From positions 1 through 64,000 of the forward strand of contig NZ_DAHVNP010000030.1 of the NCBI RefSeq assembly GCF_027319265.1: a DNA stretch of 64,000 nucleotides, given 5' to 3'. Positions within the stretch are counted from its first letter, which is position 1, and each line of letters starts with the position of its first letter. Shown here one piece after another: positions 36,334 to 45,644 of this stretch. Source of the DNA: Ferrimicrobium sp. Its GTDB lineage: Bacteria > Actinomycetota > Acidimicrobiia > Acidimicrobiales > Acidimicrobiaceae. Below the pieces are notes generated by a model, which did no database searches, was not told the origin of the DNA, and saw nothing but the letters and a program-made list of their open reading frames with translations. Position numbers and translations under genes: made by a program.

Positions 36334-37182
36334 GTGTCGAGAGACCCGCGGACGATTGTGAGCGTTCATGCCCACCCCGATGATGAAGCATCCAAGGGTG
36401 CTGCTACCATCGCGAAGTACGCCCAGCTGGGTGTTCGTGCGGTGCTGGTCACCGCCACTGGCGGCGAGGAGGGCGAGTACCTGAATCCAGCCTTTAAGGA
36501 GCGGGACCCAGGCGAGTTGCCAGAGCTGAGGATGAAGGAGCTGGCACGGTCTGCTGAGATCATCGGCTATGAGCAGGTTGAACTGCTCGGTTTTCGTGAC
36601 TCAGGCATGCCTGGTAGTGAGGCCAATGGCCATGTGAACTGCTTTGGTGCGGTCTCACTGGAGACGGCGGTGCGGCCTCTGGTCGCAATTCTTCGACGGG
36701 AGCGGCCTCAGGTGATGATCAGTTATGGAGAACGACAGGACGGGTATCCGCATCCCGATCACCTGCGTGTCTACGAGGTAGCAAAGGTCGCCCGTGATTG
36801 GGCGGGTGATCCAGACTTCGCCCCTGAACTCGGACCGGCACACCGGGTCGCAAAGTGGTATTGGTCGCTTTGGGTGCGTGCTCGTTTCGAGGCGCTGGGC
36901 AAGGCTATCGCTGCGAAGGGGATCGAGCTTCCTTTCCGTATGACAGAACGTGCGGGTGATGATGATCTTGTGACCACTCGTATCGACGTGAGAGAGACCA
37001 TCGGTGTGGGTCCTCGGGCCTTGCTGGCCCATGAGACCCAGGTGGATCCGAATTCGCCATTCTGGTTTGCGCTCTCCCCTGAGGAACTCGCTGATGTCTA
37101 TCCCTACGAGGAGTACCATCTTGTCGGCGCGCCGGAAGGCTATAGTGAGCAGGACCTCTTTGCTGGATTAGAGGGGGACTGA
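36334..37182 (+). CDS. mca: Mycothiol S-conjugate amidase
   Basis: The GTG start follows GGAGGAG. The 282-residue protein opens VHAHPDDEASKGAATIAKY, the zinc site of the MshB/Mca group, and continues with VTATGGEEGEYLNP and YPHPDHLRVYEV. Mca cleaves mycothiol conjugates of toxins and releases a mercapturic acid for export. Sequence after the first motif (GEYLNPAFKERDPGELPELR) fits Mca better than the deacetylase MshB. The adjacent SCP2-domain gene starts one base later, and an IMPase-family gene follows. The IMPase could in principle serve inositol supply for mycothiol, which is inference. Confidence 0.9.
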   Translation: MSRDPRTIVSVHAHPDDEASKGAATIAKYAQLGVRAVLVTATGGEEGEYLNPAFKERDPGELPELRMKELARSAEIIGYEQVELLGFRDSGMPGSEANGHVNCFGAVSLETAVRPLVAILRRERPQVMISYGERQDGYPHPDHLRVYEVAKVARDWAGDPDFAPELGPAHRVAKWYWSLWVRARFEALGKAIAAKGIELPFRMTERAGDDDLVTTRIDVRETIGVGPRALLAHETQVDPNSPFWFALSPEELADVYPYEEYHLVGAPEGYSEQDLFAGLEGD

Positions 37183-37183
37183 G

Positions 37184-37585
37184 ATGGCTGCATGGCTCTC
37201 AGAGGGATGGATTGCGGATACTCTCGAGCTTGGCGCAGTGATGCCGTATCAGGCAGGGGTATCGGCGACGCTTCAGTACTTCCTGACCGATACCCACGGC
37301 ACCGAGTACGCCTACTACTGGACGATTCGAGATGGCCAGCTCGCCGCCGCCGGACTCGGTGAACACGTCGCTCCTGATGTGGAACTCTCCGTCTCGCTCG
37401 AGGATGCACGTAGCATGCAGACGGGTTTGACGGATGCAACGAGCGCGTTTATGGAGGGCAAGTTACGGGTTGACGGAGATCTCGATCTGCTGATGACGTT
37501 ACTCCCGATCACCGGTTCGAACGAGTATCAGGAACTCGAGCGCGAACTTGCCCGCCGTACGGATTTCGACCGCATCGGATCCTAG
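37184..37585 (+). CDS. SCP2-type sterol/lipid carrier domain protein
   Basis: The 133-residue protein is a single SCP2 domain. TEYAYYWTIRDGQLAAAGLGEH, DVELSVSLEDARSMQTGLTDATSAFMEGKLRVDGDLDLLMTL and a helical end follow the normal fold, in which a hydrophobic tunnel binds acyl chains or other lipids. The ligand is unknown. It is wedged between mca and an IMPase-family gene with gaps of one and zero bases, so all three are translationally linked. Confidence 0.82.
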   Translation: MAAWLSEGWIADTLELGAVMPYQAGVSATLQYFLTDTHGTEYAYYWTIRDGQLAAAGLGEHVAPDVELSVSLEDARSMQTGLTDATSAFMEGKLRVDGDLDLLMTLLPITGSNEYQELERELARRTDFDRIGS

Positions 37586-38410
37586 TTGCTCGATCCTTGG
37601 CTGGTCCTTACACTTGTCGATGCGACGATCGAAGAGACTAGCGGGATCGACTCGTCACCGTGGGAAAAATCCTCTGGCGAGTGGGTGACTGAGCGGGATG
37701 TCGCCATCGAGTCCATGATGAAGGCGCGGCTTGAGCCTCTCATCCCTGGGTGTCGAATCCTTGGGGAGGAGTGGGCAACGCGCGATCGCATGTGGCCCAG
37801 TTGGATCGGGCATGGGCCGGTATGGGTGATCGACCCAATCGATGGTACCGCGAACTATGTGACTGGTGTGGGACCAATCGCTACCATGGTGGGCCTTGTG
37901 ATGGATGGGTCGCCATCTCTGAGCTGCATTCGGCTGCATAATGGCCCAGCACTCATCGCTGACTCGTCGAGCGTGATGGTTGTTGATCAACCGAGTCAAT
38001 CCGCAGCGCGACGGGCACGAAGTCGAGGAATGGTCTCCTCGCGATTTCTACCCAGCGCTGTCGCCGAACGGTTCGTGGGTGCGTTGAGCGACGACTTCGA
38101 TATCCTCGAGGGTTCTGGTTGTGCAGGGAGCGACTATCTCGAGCTGGTGAGCGGTACCGTCGACTTTCTCATCTATGAACGGGTTTTACCGTGGGATCAC
38201 GTCCCGGGAGCTTACGCCGCGACCGTCTGGGGCGCTTCGGCACGCATGGGGGACGGCTCCCTCTATCAGGCGCAGCCGGAAGGGGTTGGCCTGGTCGTCA
38301 GCCGGGAAGAGGCCCTCACGCAGCGCTTGTTGGGGCTCCGACGAGCGGCACTCCGGGCGGAGCCATACGGGCAAGGTTGCCCGAGTCACAATGTCGTCGA
38401 TGACTCCTGA
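37586..38410 (+). CDS. Inositol monophosphatase family phosphatase
   Basis: The 274-residue protein starts at a TTG directly after the SCP2 stop. It has the three metal motifs of the family: GEEW (residues about 55-58), WVIDPIDGTANYVTG and the C-terminal LPWDHVPGA. Substrates in the family include inositol phosphates, fructose bisphosphate, histidinol phosphate and PAP. The acidic residue of the first motif sits in a slightly divergent setting. Linkage to mca suggests inositol phosphate for mycothiol, but this is not shown by sequence. Confidence 0.87.
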   Translation: MLDPWLVLTLVDATIEETSGIDSSPWEKSSGEWVTERDVAIESMMKARLEPLIPGCRILGEEWATRDRMWPSWIGHGPVWVIDPIDGTANYVTGVGPIATMVGLVMDGSPSLSCIRLHNGPALIADSSSVMVVDQPSQSAARRARSRGMVSSRFLPSAVAERFVGALSDDFDILEGSGCAGSDYLELVSGTVDFLIYERVLPWDHVPGAYAATVWGASARMGDGSLYQAQPEGVGLVVSREEALTQRLLGLRRAALRAEPYGQGCPSHNVVDDS

Positions 38411-38537
38411 GGGCGTCCTATCGACGTCGGTATCGTCATCGATGGAGCGCTATGACCGTGCCGATCATCACTGGTGAAAGTTTTTGCTCCAGGGTTCGCT
38501 TGTGATGGGTGCTCCCAACCTCTGTCATGAGGCCAGC

Positions 38538-39356
38538 TCAGGTGGTGTGGTGTAGGTACGGTTCTGTCTTGCGATACCCGTCTTGGGTGATAGCGAACTT
38601 GGCGAGGAGCCGGGTGAGTTTGGTGGTCTCTTGCGGTAGCTCTTCTGGGTCAATGAGAAGGATCGTCCTCGTCCCGTAGGTTTGGAGCTCGGGGGTATCG
38701 GTACCAAAAGTCACTGATACTTCCGTGACGCCGACGGTCTGGGTGCCAAGTTCACCCTCCAAGAAGTTGAGAAGTCGTGTGAACGAGGTGATCTCGTCGC
38801 GGGGGGTCACAAGGATCCTGTCGATGGTCCTAATCCCGCGCTGACGAGCCAATGTATAGGCATCATAGCCGAGATGATTTTCGTCGCACGCCGGGGTCAG
38901 GCGGAGGGGAATGCAGAACTCTTCGGCCAGACCGAAGAGGACATCAGCAAGATCGGCTCTGGGCCAGATGGAGTCCTGAAGGACCGCCAGGTGCGAGACG
39001 CTGATGCCCCAGAGGATGGCGCGCTCAAGTTGGGCGCGCAACTCATGGTAAACCTCTACTGCGTCGGCATGTTCAAGCAGGTCTTCGACGGTCGTAGGGA
39101 ACGTTCCATCGCCTCCCATGAGTGTCGGTGCATAGGTGAGCGGACGATAGCCAAGGATCGGGTGAGGCGATGTCAGCACGAGCTCTACGCCAAGATCCTC
39201 ACCCCGGTAACGCTTGACCACTTCGCGAGCCCAGGCGCCGACGACGTTGAGCCGTCCGCTGGTGGCAAAACCACTCTTCATTGCGAGGAACCCGGCTGAG
39301 GTCGTCGCCTCAGTCACGCCGAGACTATCGGCAACCAGAATGAGTCGTTTGGCCAC
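38538..39356 (-). CDS. Degenerate ChbG/YdjC-type deacetylase, probably non-catalytic
   Basis: The 272-residue protein aligns with the ChbG/YdjC carbohydrate deacetylases along most of its length: AGFLAMKSGFATSGRLNV, LGVELVLTSPH, EVYHELRAQLERAILWGISVSHL. Every usual metal-binding site is altered. The start motif ADDFG is ADSLG, the LGVHLTLT histidine is Glu, and THLDSH reads SHLAVLQDS. It therefore probably lacks deacetylase chemistry and may be a binding or regulatory protein. It follows ftsH by 14 nt on the same strand and is likely in its operon, so a link to membrane protein quality control is conceivable but unsupported. Confidence 0.68.
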   Translation of the reverse strand: MAKRLILVADSLGVTEATTSAGFLAMKSGFATSGRLNVVGAWAREVVKRYRGEDLGVELVLTSPHPILGYRPLTYAPTLMGGDGTFPTTVEDLLEHADAVEVYHELRAQLERAILWGISVSHLAVLQDSIWPRADLADVLFGLAEEFCIPLRLTPACDENHLGYDAYTLARQRGIRTIDRILVTPRDEITSFTRLLNFLEGELGTQTVGVTEVSVTFGTDTPELQTYGTRTILLIDPEELPQETTKLTRLLAKFAITQDGYRKTEPYLHHTT

Positions 39357-39370
39357 CGAAGGGCTCTCCT

Positions 39371-41341
39371 TTAGTCGTTGGGAGTGACGGTGGAGTGGTT
39401 GGCGTTTTCAGCGATTGCAAGTCCAGCCGTTGGGCGAAAGTCCTCAAGTTTGGCGATTGAGGCGTTCTTTTTGCCCTCAGGGTGCACAGGCTTGCCAAAG
39501 GCCTTGTCAACCAATTCAGCGACGTCGGCACCGGAGATCGTTTCGCGTTCGAGGAGTGCATTTGCGACGTTGACGAGGCCCGGGAGATGGGTCTTGAGTA
39601 TCTTCGAAGCTCGCTCCTCTTGCTCACGGAGGATGCGCTCCACCTCCTCATCCACCAGCCTGGCGGTTCGATCGGAGTAGTCCGATGAGTGCAGCAGGTC
39701 TTCACCTAGGAAGACGACGTTTTGCGAGCCCCAAGCCATCGGGCCGATCCGTTCGCTCATGCCCCATTCGCGCACCATCCTTCGCGCGAGTTCGGTATTT
39801 CCTTGAAGATCATTGCTCGCACCCGTGGAGAGGTCCCCGTACACCAGGAGTTCTGCAACACGTCCACCCATACGAACAACCAGCGAGTCCTCAATGTACT
39901 CTTTCGGGTACAGATGGCGCTCCTCAAGCGGTAGCTGTTGAGTTACACCCAGTGCCATGCCGGTTGGGAGGATCGTCACCTTGTGTACAGGATCCGAGTA
40001 CTGGAGTACGTAGGCGAGCACTGCATGCCCACCTTCGTGAAAGGCGACACGTTCTTTCTCTTCGTCTGAGAGGATGGTCGACTCTCGCCGCTGTCCCATG
40101 AGGACGCGATCACGCGAATACTCGAAGTCTTCCATGTCGATCTCGGAAGAGCTGCGGCGGACCGCACTCAAAGCCGCCTCATTGACGAGATTGGCAAGAT
40201 CAGCACCGCTCATACCTGGGGTGCCGCGCGCGACGACGGTCAGGTCGACATCGTCGGCGAGCTTCTTGGATCGGGTATGTACCTCAAGAATTGCTGTCCG
40301 CTCGTCGAGGTCGGGGAGTGGCACCACCACCTGCCGGTCGAAGCGACCAGGGCGTAACAGTGCGGGATCGAGAATATCAGGACGGTTGGTTGCCGCCATC
40401 ACGACGATCCCCTCCGCTGGGTCGAAGCCGTCCATCTCGGAGAGCATCTGATTCAAGGTCTGTTCACGCTCGTCGTGCCCTCCCCCGAGGCCGGTGCCGC
40501 GCTTACGACCGATGGAGTCAATCTCATCGATGAAGATAATAGAGGGCGCTTGCTTGCGGGCGGTTTGGAAGAGGTCGCGAACGCGGCTAGCCCCGACACC
40601 TACGAACATCTCCATAAAATCTGAGCCACTGACGGACATAAACGGCACACCAGCCTCACCGGCCACGGCCCTTGCGAGCAGTGTCTTGCCAGTGCCAGGA
40701 GGTCCAACAAGCAGGATGCCCTTGGGGATACGTGCGCCGAGGTTGGTGAAACGAGTGGGGTCGCTGAGAAACTCGACGATCTCCTTCACCTCTCCCTTCA
40801 CTCCTTGATAGCCAGCGATGTCATCAAAGGTCGTGCGCGGGCGTTCAGGAGAGTAGACGCGCGCCTTTGACCGTCCGATCGACATAATCCCCGACATCGA
40901 ACCCTGGGTCCGGCGGCTGATGAATATCCACACGAGGGCGAAGCCGCCGATCAGGATCGCATACTCAATGATGGTGCCAAGAATGCTGGGAGTTGTTGTC
41001 TGGAAGTTGTAGCTGACACCAGCCTTCTTCAGCGCAGTGATCTCGCTCTGAAAGGCGGGGAGTGGCCCATAGAGGCTGTAACTCTTGCCGTTTGTCAAGG
41101 TACCCGTAATCTGCCCAGACGAGTTGTCAATCAGGGCAGTTTTGATGTGATGGGAACTCACATTCGAGAGAAACTGACTGTAGGTCAGTGTCTTGGCGGT
41201 CGGTCCATGATTGAAAAGAGACACGAGAAGAACGACGACCACGAGCCCGATCAGGAGCCCAAAGGTTATTCGCGCACGGCGATCGTTGCCTTGTTGTTGA
41301 CCGCTGTTACCGGGTCGCATATTTTGAGGAGTGCGGCTCAT
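39371..41341 (-). CDS. ftsH: ATP-dependent membrane zinc protease FtsH
   Basis: The 656-residue protein has two membrane helices (about 26-44 and 121-141) around an extracytoplasmic loop, then an AAA module with Walker A GPPGTGKT (213-220), Walker B IIFIDEID (about 268-275) and the second region of homology [20 protein letters not shown]. The zinc protease motif HEGGH is at 435-439. FtsH extracts and degrades unstable membrane proteins and some cytosolic regulators. All motifs are intact and the length is normal. Confidence 0.96.
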   Translation of the reverse strand: MSRTPQNMRPGNSGQQQGNDRRARITFGLLIGLVVVVLLVSLFNHGPTAKTLTYSQFLSNVSSHHIKTALIDNSSGQITGTLTNGKSYSLYGPLPAFQSEITALKKAGVSYNFQTTTPSILGTIIEYAILIGGFALVWIFISRRTQGSMSGIMSIGRSKARVYSPERPRTTFDDIAGYQGVKGEVKEIVEFLSDPTRFTNLGARIPKGILLVGPPGTGKTLLARAVAGEAGVPFMSVSGSDFMEMFVGVGASRVRDLFQTARKQAPSIIFIDEIDSIGRKRGTGLGGGHDEREQTLNQMLSEMDGFDPAEGIVVMAATNRPDILDPALLRPGRFDRQVVVPLPDLDERTAILEVHTRSKKLADDVDLTVVARGTPGMSGADLANLVNEAALSAVRRSSSEIDMEDFEYSRDRVLMGQRRESTILSDEEKERVAFHEGGHAVLAYVLQYSDPVHKVTILPTGMALGVTQQLPLEERHLYPKEYIEDSLVVRMGGRVAELLVYGDLSTGASNDLQGNTELARRMVREWGMSERIGPMAWGSQNVVFLGEDLLHSSDYSDRTARLVDEEVERILREQEERASKILKTHLPGLVNVANALLERETISGADVAELVDKAFGKPVHPEGKKNASIAKLEDFRPTAGLAIAENANHSTVTPND

Positions 41342-41488
41342 TGCTACTATGCTAGGCGGTTTGGCGCCAATTGAGAAACCTAGTGCGCCAAGTCTCGTAG
41401 TGCATGTCGGTGGCTATTCCTCAGGTTGAGACACCCGAGAGTCTTTGGCGTGGCAGCTTCGGTGGAATGCGTGAGGAAGGAGCGATGC

Positions 41489-42226
41489 GTGGAGGTGACA
41501 AAGGGTCGACCAGCTCCACTCTGGTTTCCTCCGGTCGTCCTCGGCTTGGCGTTGGTGTCGAGCACGATTTTTCTCTCAATTGGAATCTCGGTCTCCCACT
41601 TCTCAGGACCGGCTACTCTCTCTCGCCTGACCCCATTCTTGTTGCTCATGGACGAAGTTGGGCTGTGGGTCTTCTTTGTGGGTGGCGCGGCTTTCGCCGC
41701 GCATACCTACTGGCGTGAGCCCTTTTTGGCGTTGATTGGATGGCATTTTCGACCACTCATTGACCTGCCGGTTGGGGTGGTTGCTGGTGTCGTCTCCCAG
41801 TTGGTGATCGTCCCCCTGCTCTACTTGCCCTTTGAGGCGATCAATCCCTCACTCTCACGGTCCCTATCGAAGCCTGCACAGTCCATCGTTGGCATTGGTC
41901 ATGGCGATGGGCTCATCGTGATCGCCTTTGTGCTGGTGATTGGGGCACCCGTGTGTGAGGAGATTTTTTTTCGTGGACTCACCTTGGCGGTACTCCGTGA
42001 CCGGTTGGGGCGATTTGGACCAGTGCTTCGGGCAACGCTGGCCATCCTGGGTAGCGCCTTACTTTTTGCACTTGCGCACTTCGAACCATTGCAGTTCGCT
42101 GGCCTCTTTGCCGTCGGCTGTGTGTTCGGAGGCCTCATGTGGCGGACGAAGCGACTCGGTACGTCGATCATCGCCCATGCAACCTTCAACCTGGTGGCAC
42201 TGCTTGCGCTCGTGCACGTACATTGA
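41489..42226 (+). CDS. CPBP-family intramembrane metalloprotease
   Basis: The frame opens at a TTG at 41426, but the GTG at 41489 has AAGGAG six bases upstream and gives about 245 residues. The protein has about seven hydrophobic helices. The three CPBP motifs are present: EEIFFRG (zinc-binding Glu-Glu and Arg), FALAHF, and HATFN near the C-terminus. Bacterial members process prenylated or other membrane peptides, and some are linked to bacteriocin self-immunity. The substrate is unknown. It diverges from ftsH. Confidence 0.87.
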   Translation: MEVTKGRPAPLWFPPVVLGLALVSSTIFLSIGISVSHFSGPATLSRLTPFLLLMDEVGLWVFFVGGAAFAAHTYWREPFLALIGWHFRPLIDLPVGVVAGVVSQLVIVPLLYLPFEAINPSLSRSLSKPAQSIVGIGHGDGLIVIAFVLVIGAPVCEEIFFRGLTLAVLRDRLGRFGPVLRATLAILGSALLFALAHFEPLQFAGLFAVGCVFGGLMWRTKRLGTSIIAHATFNLVALLALVHVH

Positions 42227-42246
42227 TGCGCTCGTGCACGAGCGCA
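42227..42246. terminator. Perfect 20-bp palindrome between convergent genes
   Basis: TGCGCTCGTGCACGAGCGCA begins directly after the CPBP stop codon and lies 27 bp from the end of the convergent methyltransferase gene. As RNA it folds with an 8-bp stem and 4-base loop on either strand, which suits a bidirectional terminator, although no T-tract follows. The first 14 bases also occur 22 bp upstream, inside the CPBP gene end. Confidence 0.5.
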
Positions 42247-42272
42247 GATGTCATGCGTCAGGTTGATCACGG

Positions 42273-42932
42273 TCACTGAACCTGGCCCCACGCCAGCACG
42301 AGCGTGGGAAGCGAAACAAACGAAGTTGGGTCTGGGTCAACGCCGGTCATGGCTGCGAGATAGCGTCCCGCCAGCGATTCACCCAGACCCACTGGGGTGA
42401 AAGCGGCGATGCTGGGCTCGTTGACTCCCACATTCGTGAGCAGTTCGTACAGGCGCAGGCCGATGTCTGGGTTCGCTATCTCGTCGGTACCAACGCTGAG
42501 CGGGTGACCCTCGACTCTTCCGGTTGACGTAATCGGCTCCATCAAGACGAGATGGCCACCTGGTCGCACCCAGTGTCGCATCCTCTCTACGGCTGCGAGA
42601 GGTGCTGGGAGGTTGAGGAGTAGGAAGCGGCTAAATATCACATCAACCTCGGTCGGTAGTGTGAGCTCGTTCACCTCCTGGACGAGAGTCGTGACGGTGC
42701 AGTGCACCTTTGTGTGCTCGTTAAACGGTGGGTCGAAAACGGTTGGATCATGGTCAATGGCGTAGAGGATGGTGTCGGAGGGGAGCGCTTGGGCAACGTC
42801 GAAGGTGACACCTGCATCACCGCATCCCACATCGGCGACCAGGTGCGGGTTCAAGCTCACGAGGAGATCGAGCAGATGATCGGTGGCTTGCGCGTAGGGG
42901 TCGCTACTGTCATCACCGGTATTTGTCTCCAT
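42273..42932 (-). CDS. Class I SAM-dependent methyltransferase
   Basis: The protein is about 219 residues from the ATG at 42930-42932; an in-frame GTG at 42971 would add 13. The core shows ADVGCGDAGVTFDVA (motif I), ILYAIDHD (acidic strand) and VIFSRFLLLNLPAPLAAVERMRHWVRPGGHLVLMEP (motifs II-III). No substrate can be read from it. It diverges from the DUF6941-like gene and converges with the CPBP protease. Confidence 0.78.
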   Translation of the reverse strand: METNTGDDSSDPYAQATDHLLDLLVSLNPHLVADVGCGDAGVTFDVAQALPSDTILYAIDHDPTVFDPPFNEHTKVHCTVTTLVQEVNELTLPTEVDVIFSRFLLLNLPAPLAAVERMRHWVRPGGHLVLMEPITSTGRVEGHPLSVGTDEIANPDIGLRLYELLTNVGVNEPSIAAFTPVGLGESLAGRYLAAMTGVDPDPTSFVSLPTLVLAWGQVQ

Positions 42933-42995
42933 ACAATTGGATTTTGTCGGTATAAGGTGGCGATCTCCCACATTTCTACGCTAGCGTTATGGGTC

Positions 42996-43478
42996 GTGAA
43001 TGCAACGTTAATACTCTGCGATTCTGCGCAGGTCAGTGAAGGTAAGCTCTTTCTCCTCGGCGGCGGGTGGTCGGTGACCGGCCCAGGCATGTCGCCGATG
43101 GCGATTGCGATGAAGGTTGATGTTGGGTGGAGCGAGGCTCCTGAGGCACATCACTGGGAGTTGTTTCTACAGGATAATGATGGCGGTGCCATCACGGTGG
43201 AGACACCAGAGGGTCCACAGCCGGTTGAAGTGCGGGGTGATTTTCAGATCGGAACACCGCAAGGGGTACCTCTGGGCAGTGACATACCGGTCAATCTTGC
43301 CATCAACCTTGGTCCACTGCCGCTACCACCAGGTGGTCGCTATCGCTGGGTACTGACCATCGATGGTGAATCCCAGCCGGACTGGAACGCAACCTTCTCC
43401 ACGATGGCGCTTCCACAGGGCGACGTTGCTGAAGGCGGGGAGCCAAGTGAGGCCCCGCGTCCAATCTCTGAGGACTAA
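42996..43478 (+). CDS. DUF6941-like protein of unknown function
   Basis: The GTG at 42996 is chosen because it starts just before the conserved ATLILCDSAQVSEGKLFLLGGGW, which closely resembles the N-terminus of DUF6941 proteins; the open frame upstream to 42702 reads through the divergent methyltransferase gene and is not coding. The 160-residue protein is probably beta-rich, with HHWELFLQDNDGG and an acidic, proline-rich tail. DUF6941 proteins are common in actinobacteria and have no known function. The next gene, a MaoC protein, begins 6 nt later, so the two are co-transcribed and this protein may be tied to acyl-CoA metabolism. Confidence 0.7.
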   Translation: MNATLILCDSAQVSEGKLFLLGGGWSVTGPGMSPMAIAMKVDVGWSEAPEAHHWELFLQDNDGGAITVETPEGPQPVEVRGDFQIGTPQGVPLGSDIPVNLAINLGPLPLPPGGRYRWVLTIDGESQPDWNATFSTMALPQGDVAEGGEPSEAPRPISED

Positions 43479-43484
43479 CCCTCC

Positions 43485-43991
43485 ATGGGCGTGAGTGACC
43501 GACCCTTTGGTCGAGCGTTCGAAGATTTCGTCGTCGGTGATGTCTATCGGCATTGGCCTGGCAAGACCATCACCGAGGCGGACGACCATCTCTTTTGTAT
43601 GATCACCATGAATCATCACCCCCTGCATACCGATGCGTACTTTGCTGAGCACTCGACGGTGCACCGAAGGAATGTTGTCGTGGGGAACCTTGTCTACTCG
43701 ATTGTCTTGGGAATGAGCGTTCCGGATATCTCCGGTTCTGCTATCGCGAACCTCGAAGTTGAGTCGCTAATTCATCGTAAACCCACCTTCCACGGCGATA
43801 CGATCTATGCCCAGTCGCGGGTGCTCGCGGCTGAACCCTCAAAATCGAAGCCTGATCGCGGTATCGTGACGGTCGAGACCTTTGGCTATAACCAGGATGG
43901 AGACGAGGTGGTGTACTTCCGTCGCAAGGTGATGGTTTGGCGCAAGGATTCGGTGCCCGTGCGTAAATTCCCCTACTCTGAACCTCGTTAG
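43485..43991 (+). CDS. MaoC-family acyl-CoA hydratase
   Basis: The 168-residue hot-dog protein opens FEDFVVGDVYRHWPGKTITEADDHLFC and has the hydratase-type motif NHHPLHTDAYFAEHST, followed by VVVGNLVYSIVLGMS. The arrangement resembles the mesaconyl-CoA/2-methyl-enoyl-CoA hydratases more than the MaoC protein at 5404. It follows the DUF6941-like gene by 6 nt. Confidence 0.85.
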   Translation: MGVSDRPFGRAFEDFVVGDVYRHWPGKTITEADDHLFCMITMNHHPLHTDAYFAEHSTVHRRNVVVGNLVYSIVLGMSVPDISGSAIANLEVESLIHRKPTFHGDTIYAQSRVLAAEPSKSKPDRGIVTVETFGYNQDGDEVVYFRRKVMVWRKDSVPVRKFPYSEPR

Positions 43992-45047
43992 GGCGCTGGT
44001 CGTCTCGTCGGACGGTCTTGGCTAGTCGCCATCGCTTCCGGCATTGCGCCTCCTTGAGTATGGCAGAATTCCATTATTTTCTCAAGGTTTGAGGGCGCGA
44101 GACGATGTTGTTCTGAGAGGAGATGAGCCGCTGACCTAGACCTCCCCCTCTCTGTCACGTGGCCTCTCCTCTCTCACAACGCACCGGTATTGACGAACGT
44201 GATCTTGGCCGGCAATCGTAGGGTTGCGACACTCGGGTTTTGGGATGAGACGGCTGTTGGCATGTTCCCTGCAGTTGGACCGATGCTCGTGAAGCGCGTG
44301 TACTCATGCACCTTGCAGGTCTGTCCTGAGCTTGGTGGCGATGAAGAAATTCTCGCTTGCGTGCAGCAGGTCTTTGAGGCTTAGCAAGCTCGGAACATCG
44401 TGAGCTCTTTGTGGCTCATGATCTTTGTAACCCATTAGCAAGGCATCCCATACATCTGGTCGACGCCAGGGTCGCCATTGGAAGAGGAGTCCTTCGAATT
44501 GCTCTACCTTTCGGCCCTTTGCGAGAAGGGTCCTGACGGCAGTCCACCCTCCTCTGTCGTGTATCGATGCTGTTGTTGAGAAGGGGGCTCCTTTGAAGGA
44601 AATCTTTGTGTCATTGGCGAGATGAGGGGCGGTTGGACGCCCTACGAAGCAACTCCGCACCAAACACTTGCCATACTGAACAACTCCCGGTACAGTCTTT
44701 AGCGATGATCAACCGGCAATATTGGCCTGGTGTCCGAGTGTAACCGTGTCCTTCGATGCCAGCCAGTAGACCGATAGATGGCGGGTGTCATCTCTTTGCC
44801 CCCAGAACATGACGGGGGGTGCAATATCCATCGTGGGAACGGTGTCGTGGAATGAGTGTGCCATAACCTTGTCATGTCATGTCCATCGGGATTCTCCGCA
44901 GAAGGGTGCTCACTCGGATGCGATTGCGAACGAGAGGTGATGTCGATCGAGAGGGCGGGTCGACGAGATTGGTGAGTGGTGGCAGTAACACACGGCGCCA
45001 TCTGGACATAAGAGATAGAGAACCTAATGACCACGTAGGGGGTATCG
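43992..45047. other. 1.06-kb stretch with no recognisable gene
   Basis: Several short frames exist on both strands (the longest about 119 and 134 codons on the minus strand) but none has a clear ribosome site, a recognisable domain or tight packing with neighbours. An imperfect inverted repeat of GAGAGGAG/CTCCTCTC type lies at about 44113-44175 and may end the maoC transcript. The right end holds the promoter of the ECF sigma gene, with GGGGG six bases before its ATG. The stretch is unusual for this otherwise densely packed window and could hold a decayed gene or a small RNA. Confidence 0.5.
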
Positions 45048-45644
45048 ATGATAGAGGAGCGGAAGGAACGTTTTGACGCGTTGTACCGCTCAACACGAGC
45101 CAAAATACTTGCCTACGCGCTGCGACGCGTCCCTTCAACTGAAGACGCCGCGGATGTCTTGGCGGAGACATTCACCGTGGCTTGGCGAAGATTGGAGCAG
45201 GCCCCTGCTGGCGACGCGGCACTCCTGTGGCTCTATGGCATAGCTCACAATGTCGTTCGCAACAACGGTCGCAGTCGTAGGCGGCGTTCGCAGCTCGTGG
45301 GGCGGATTGCGCAGCAGGTGCCTGAAACCGCATGGTGGGACGTCGCACGTGACGAAGAGCGTCTGGTCGCCCTGATGTGCTTAGCGAGACTCCCTCAGGA
45401 TGACCGAGAAGTACTGATGTTGGTGGCCTGGGAAGGACTTGCACCGTCGGCGGTTGCTACGGTACTGGAGTGCTCTGCTGGGGCAGCGAGGGCGCGGATT
45501 CATCGTGCTCGTCGTCGTCTTGAACTGGCGATCCATGCGGCGGAGGCGGAGGATAACCATCGAGTCGATGTCAGTACAAATGGATTAGGAAAACCTGAAG
45601 CAGATCTATTCACCAATGATACCAGAGGAGACAAACCACAATGA
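45048..45644 (+). CDS. ECF-family RNA polymerase sigma factor
   Basis: The 198-residue protein has a sigma-2 region (FDALYRSTRAKILAYALRRV, then AADVLAETFTVAWRRL, about residues 9-48) and a sigma-4 helix-turn-helix (LPQDDREVLMLVAWEGLAPSAVATVLECSAGAARARIHRARRRLE, about 105-150), joined by a short linker, with a 40-residue acidic tail. It would direct transcription of a small regulon, usually including its own gene. The last bases overlap the next gene, whose product is a membrane protein that is the natural candidate for its inhibitor. Confidence 0.9.
   Translation: MIEERKERFDALYRSTRAKILAYALRRVPSTEDAADVLAETFTVAWRRLEQAPAGDAALLWLYGIAHNVVRNNGRSRRRRSQLVGRIAQQVPETAWWDVARDEERLVALMCLARLPQDDREVLMLVAWEGLAPSAVATVLECSAGAARARIHRARRRLELAIHAAEAEDNHRVDVSTNGLGKPEADLFTNDTRGDKPQ

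Noticed and set aside
44304-44663. A 119-codon minus-strand frame and a 64-codon plus-strand frame (44190-44384) in the gene-poor stretch.
   Set aside because: No ribosome site, no recognised domain, and the two overlap; not called as genes.
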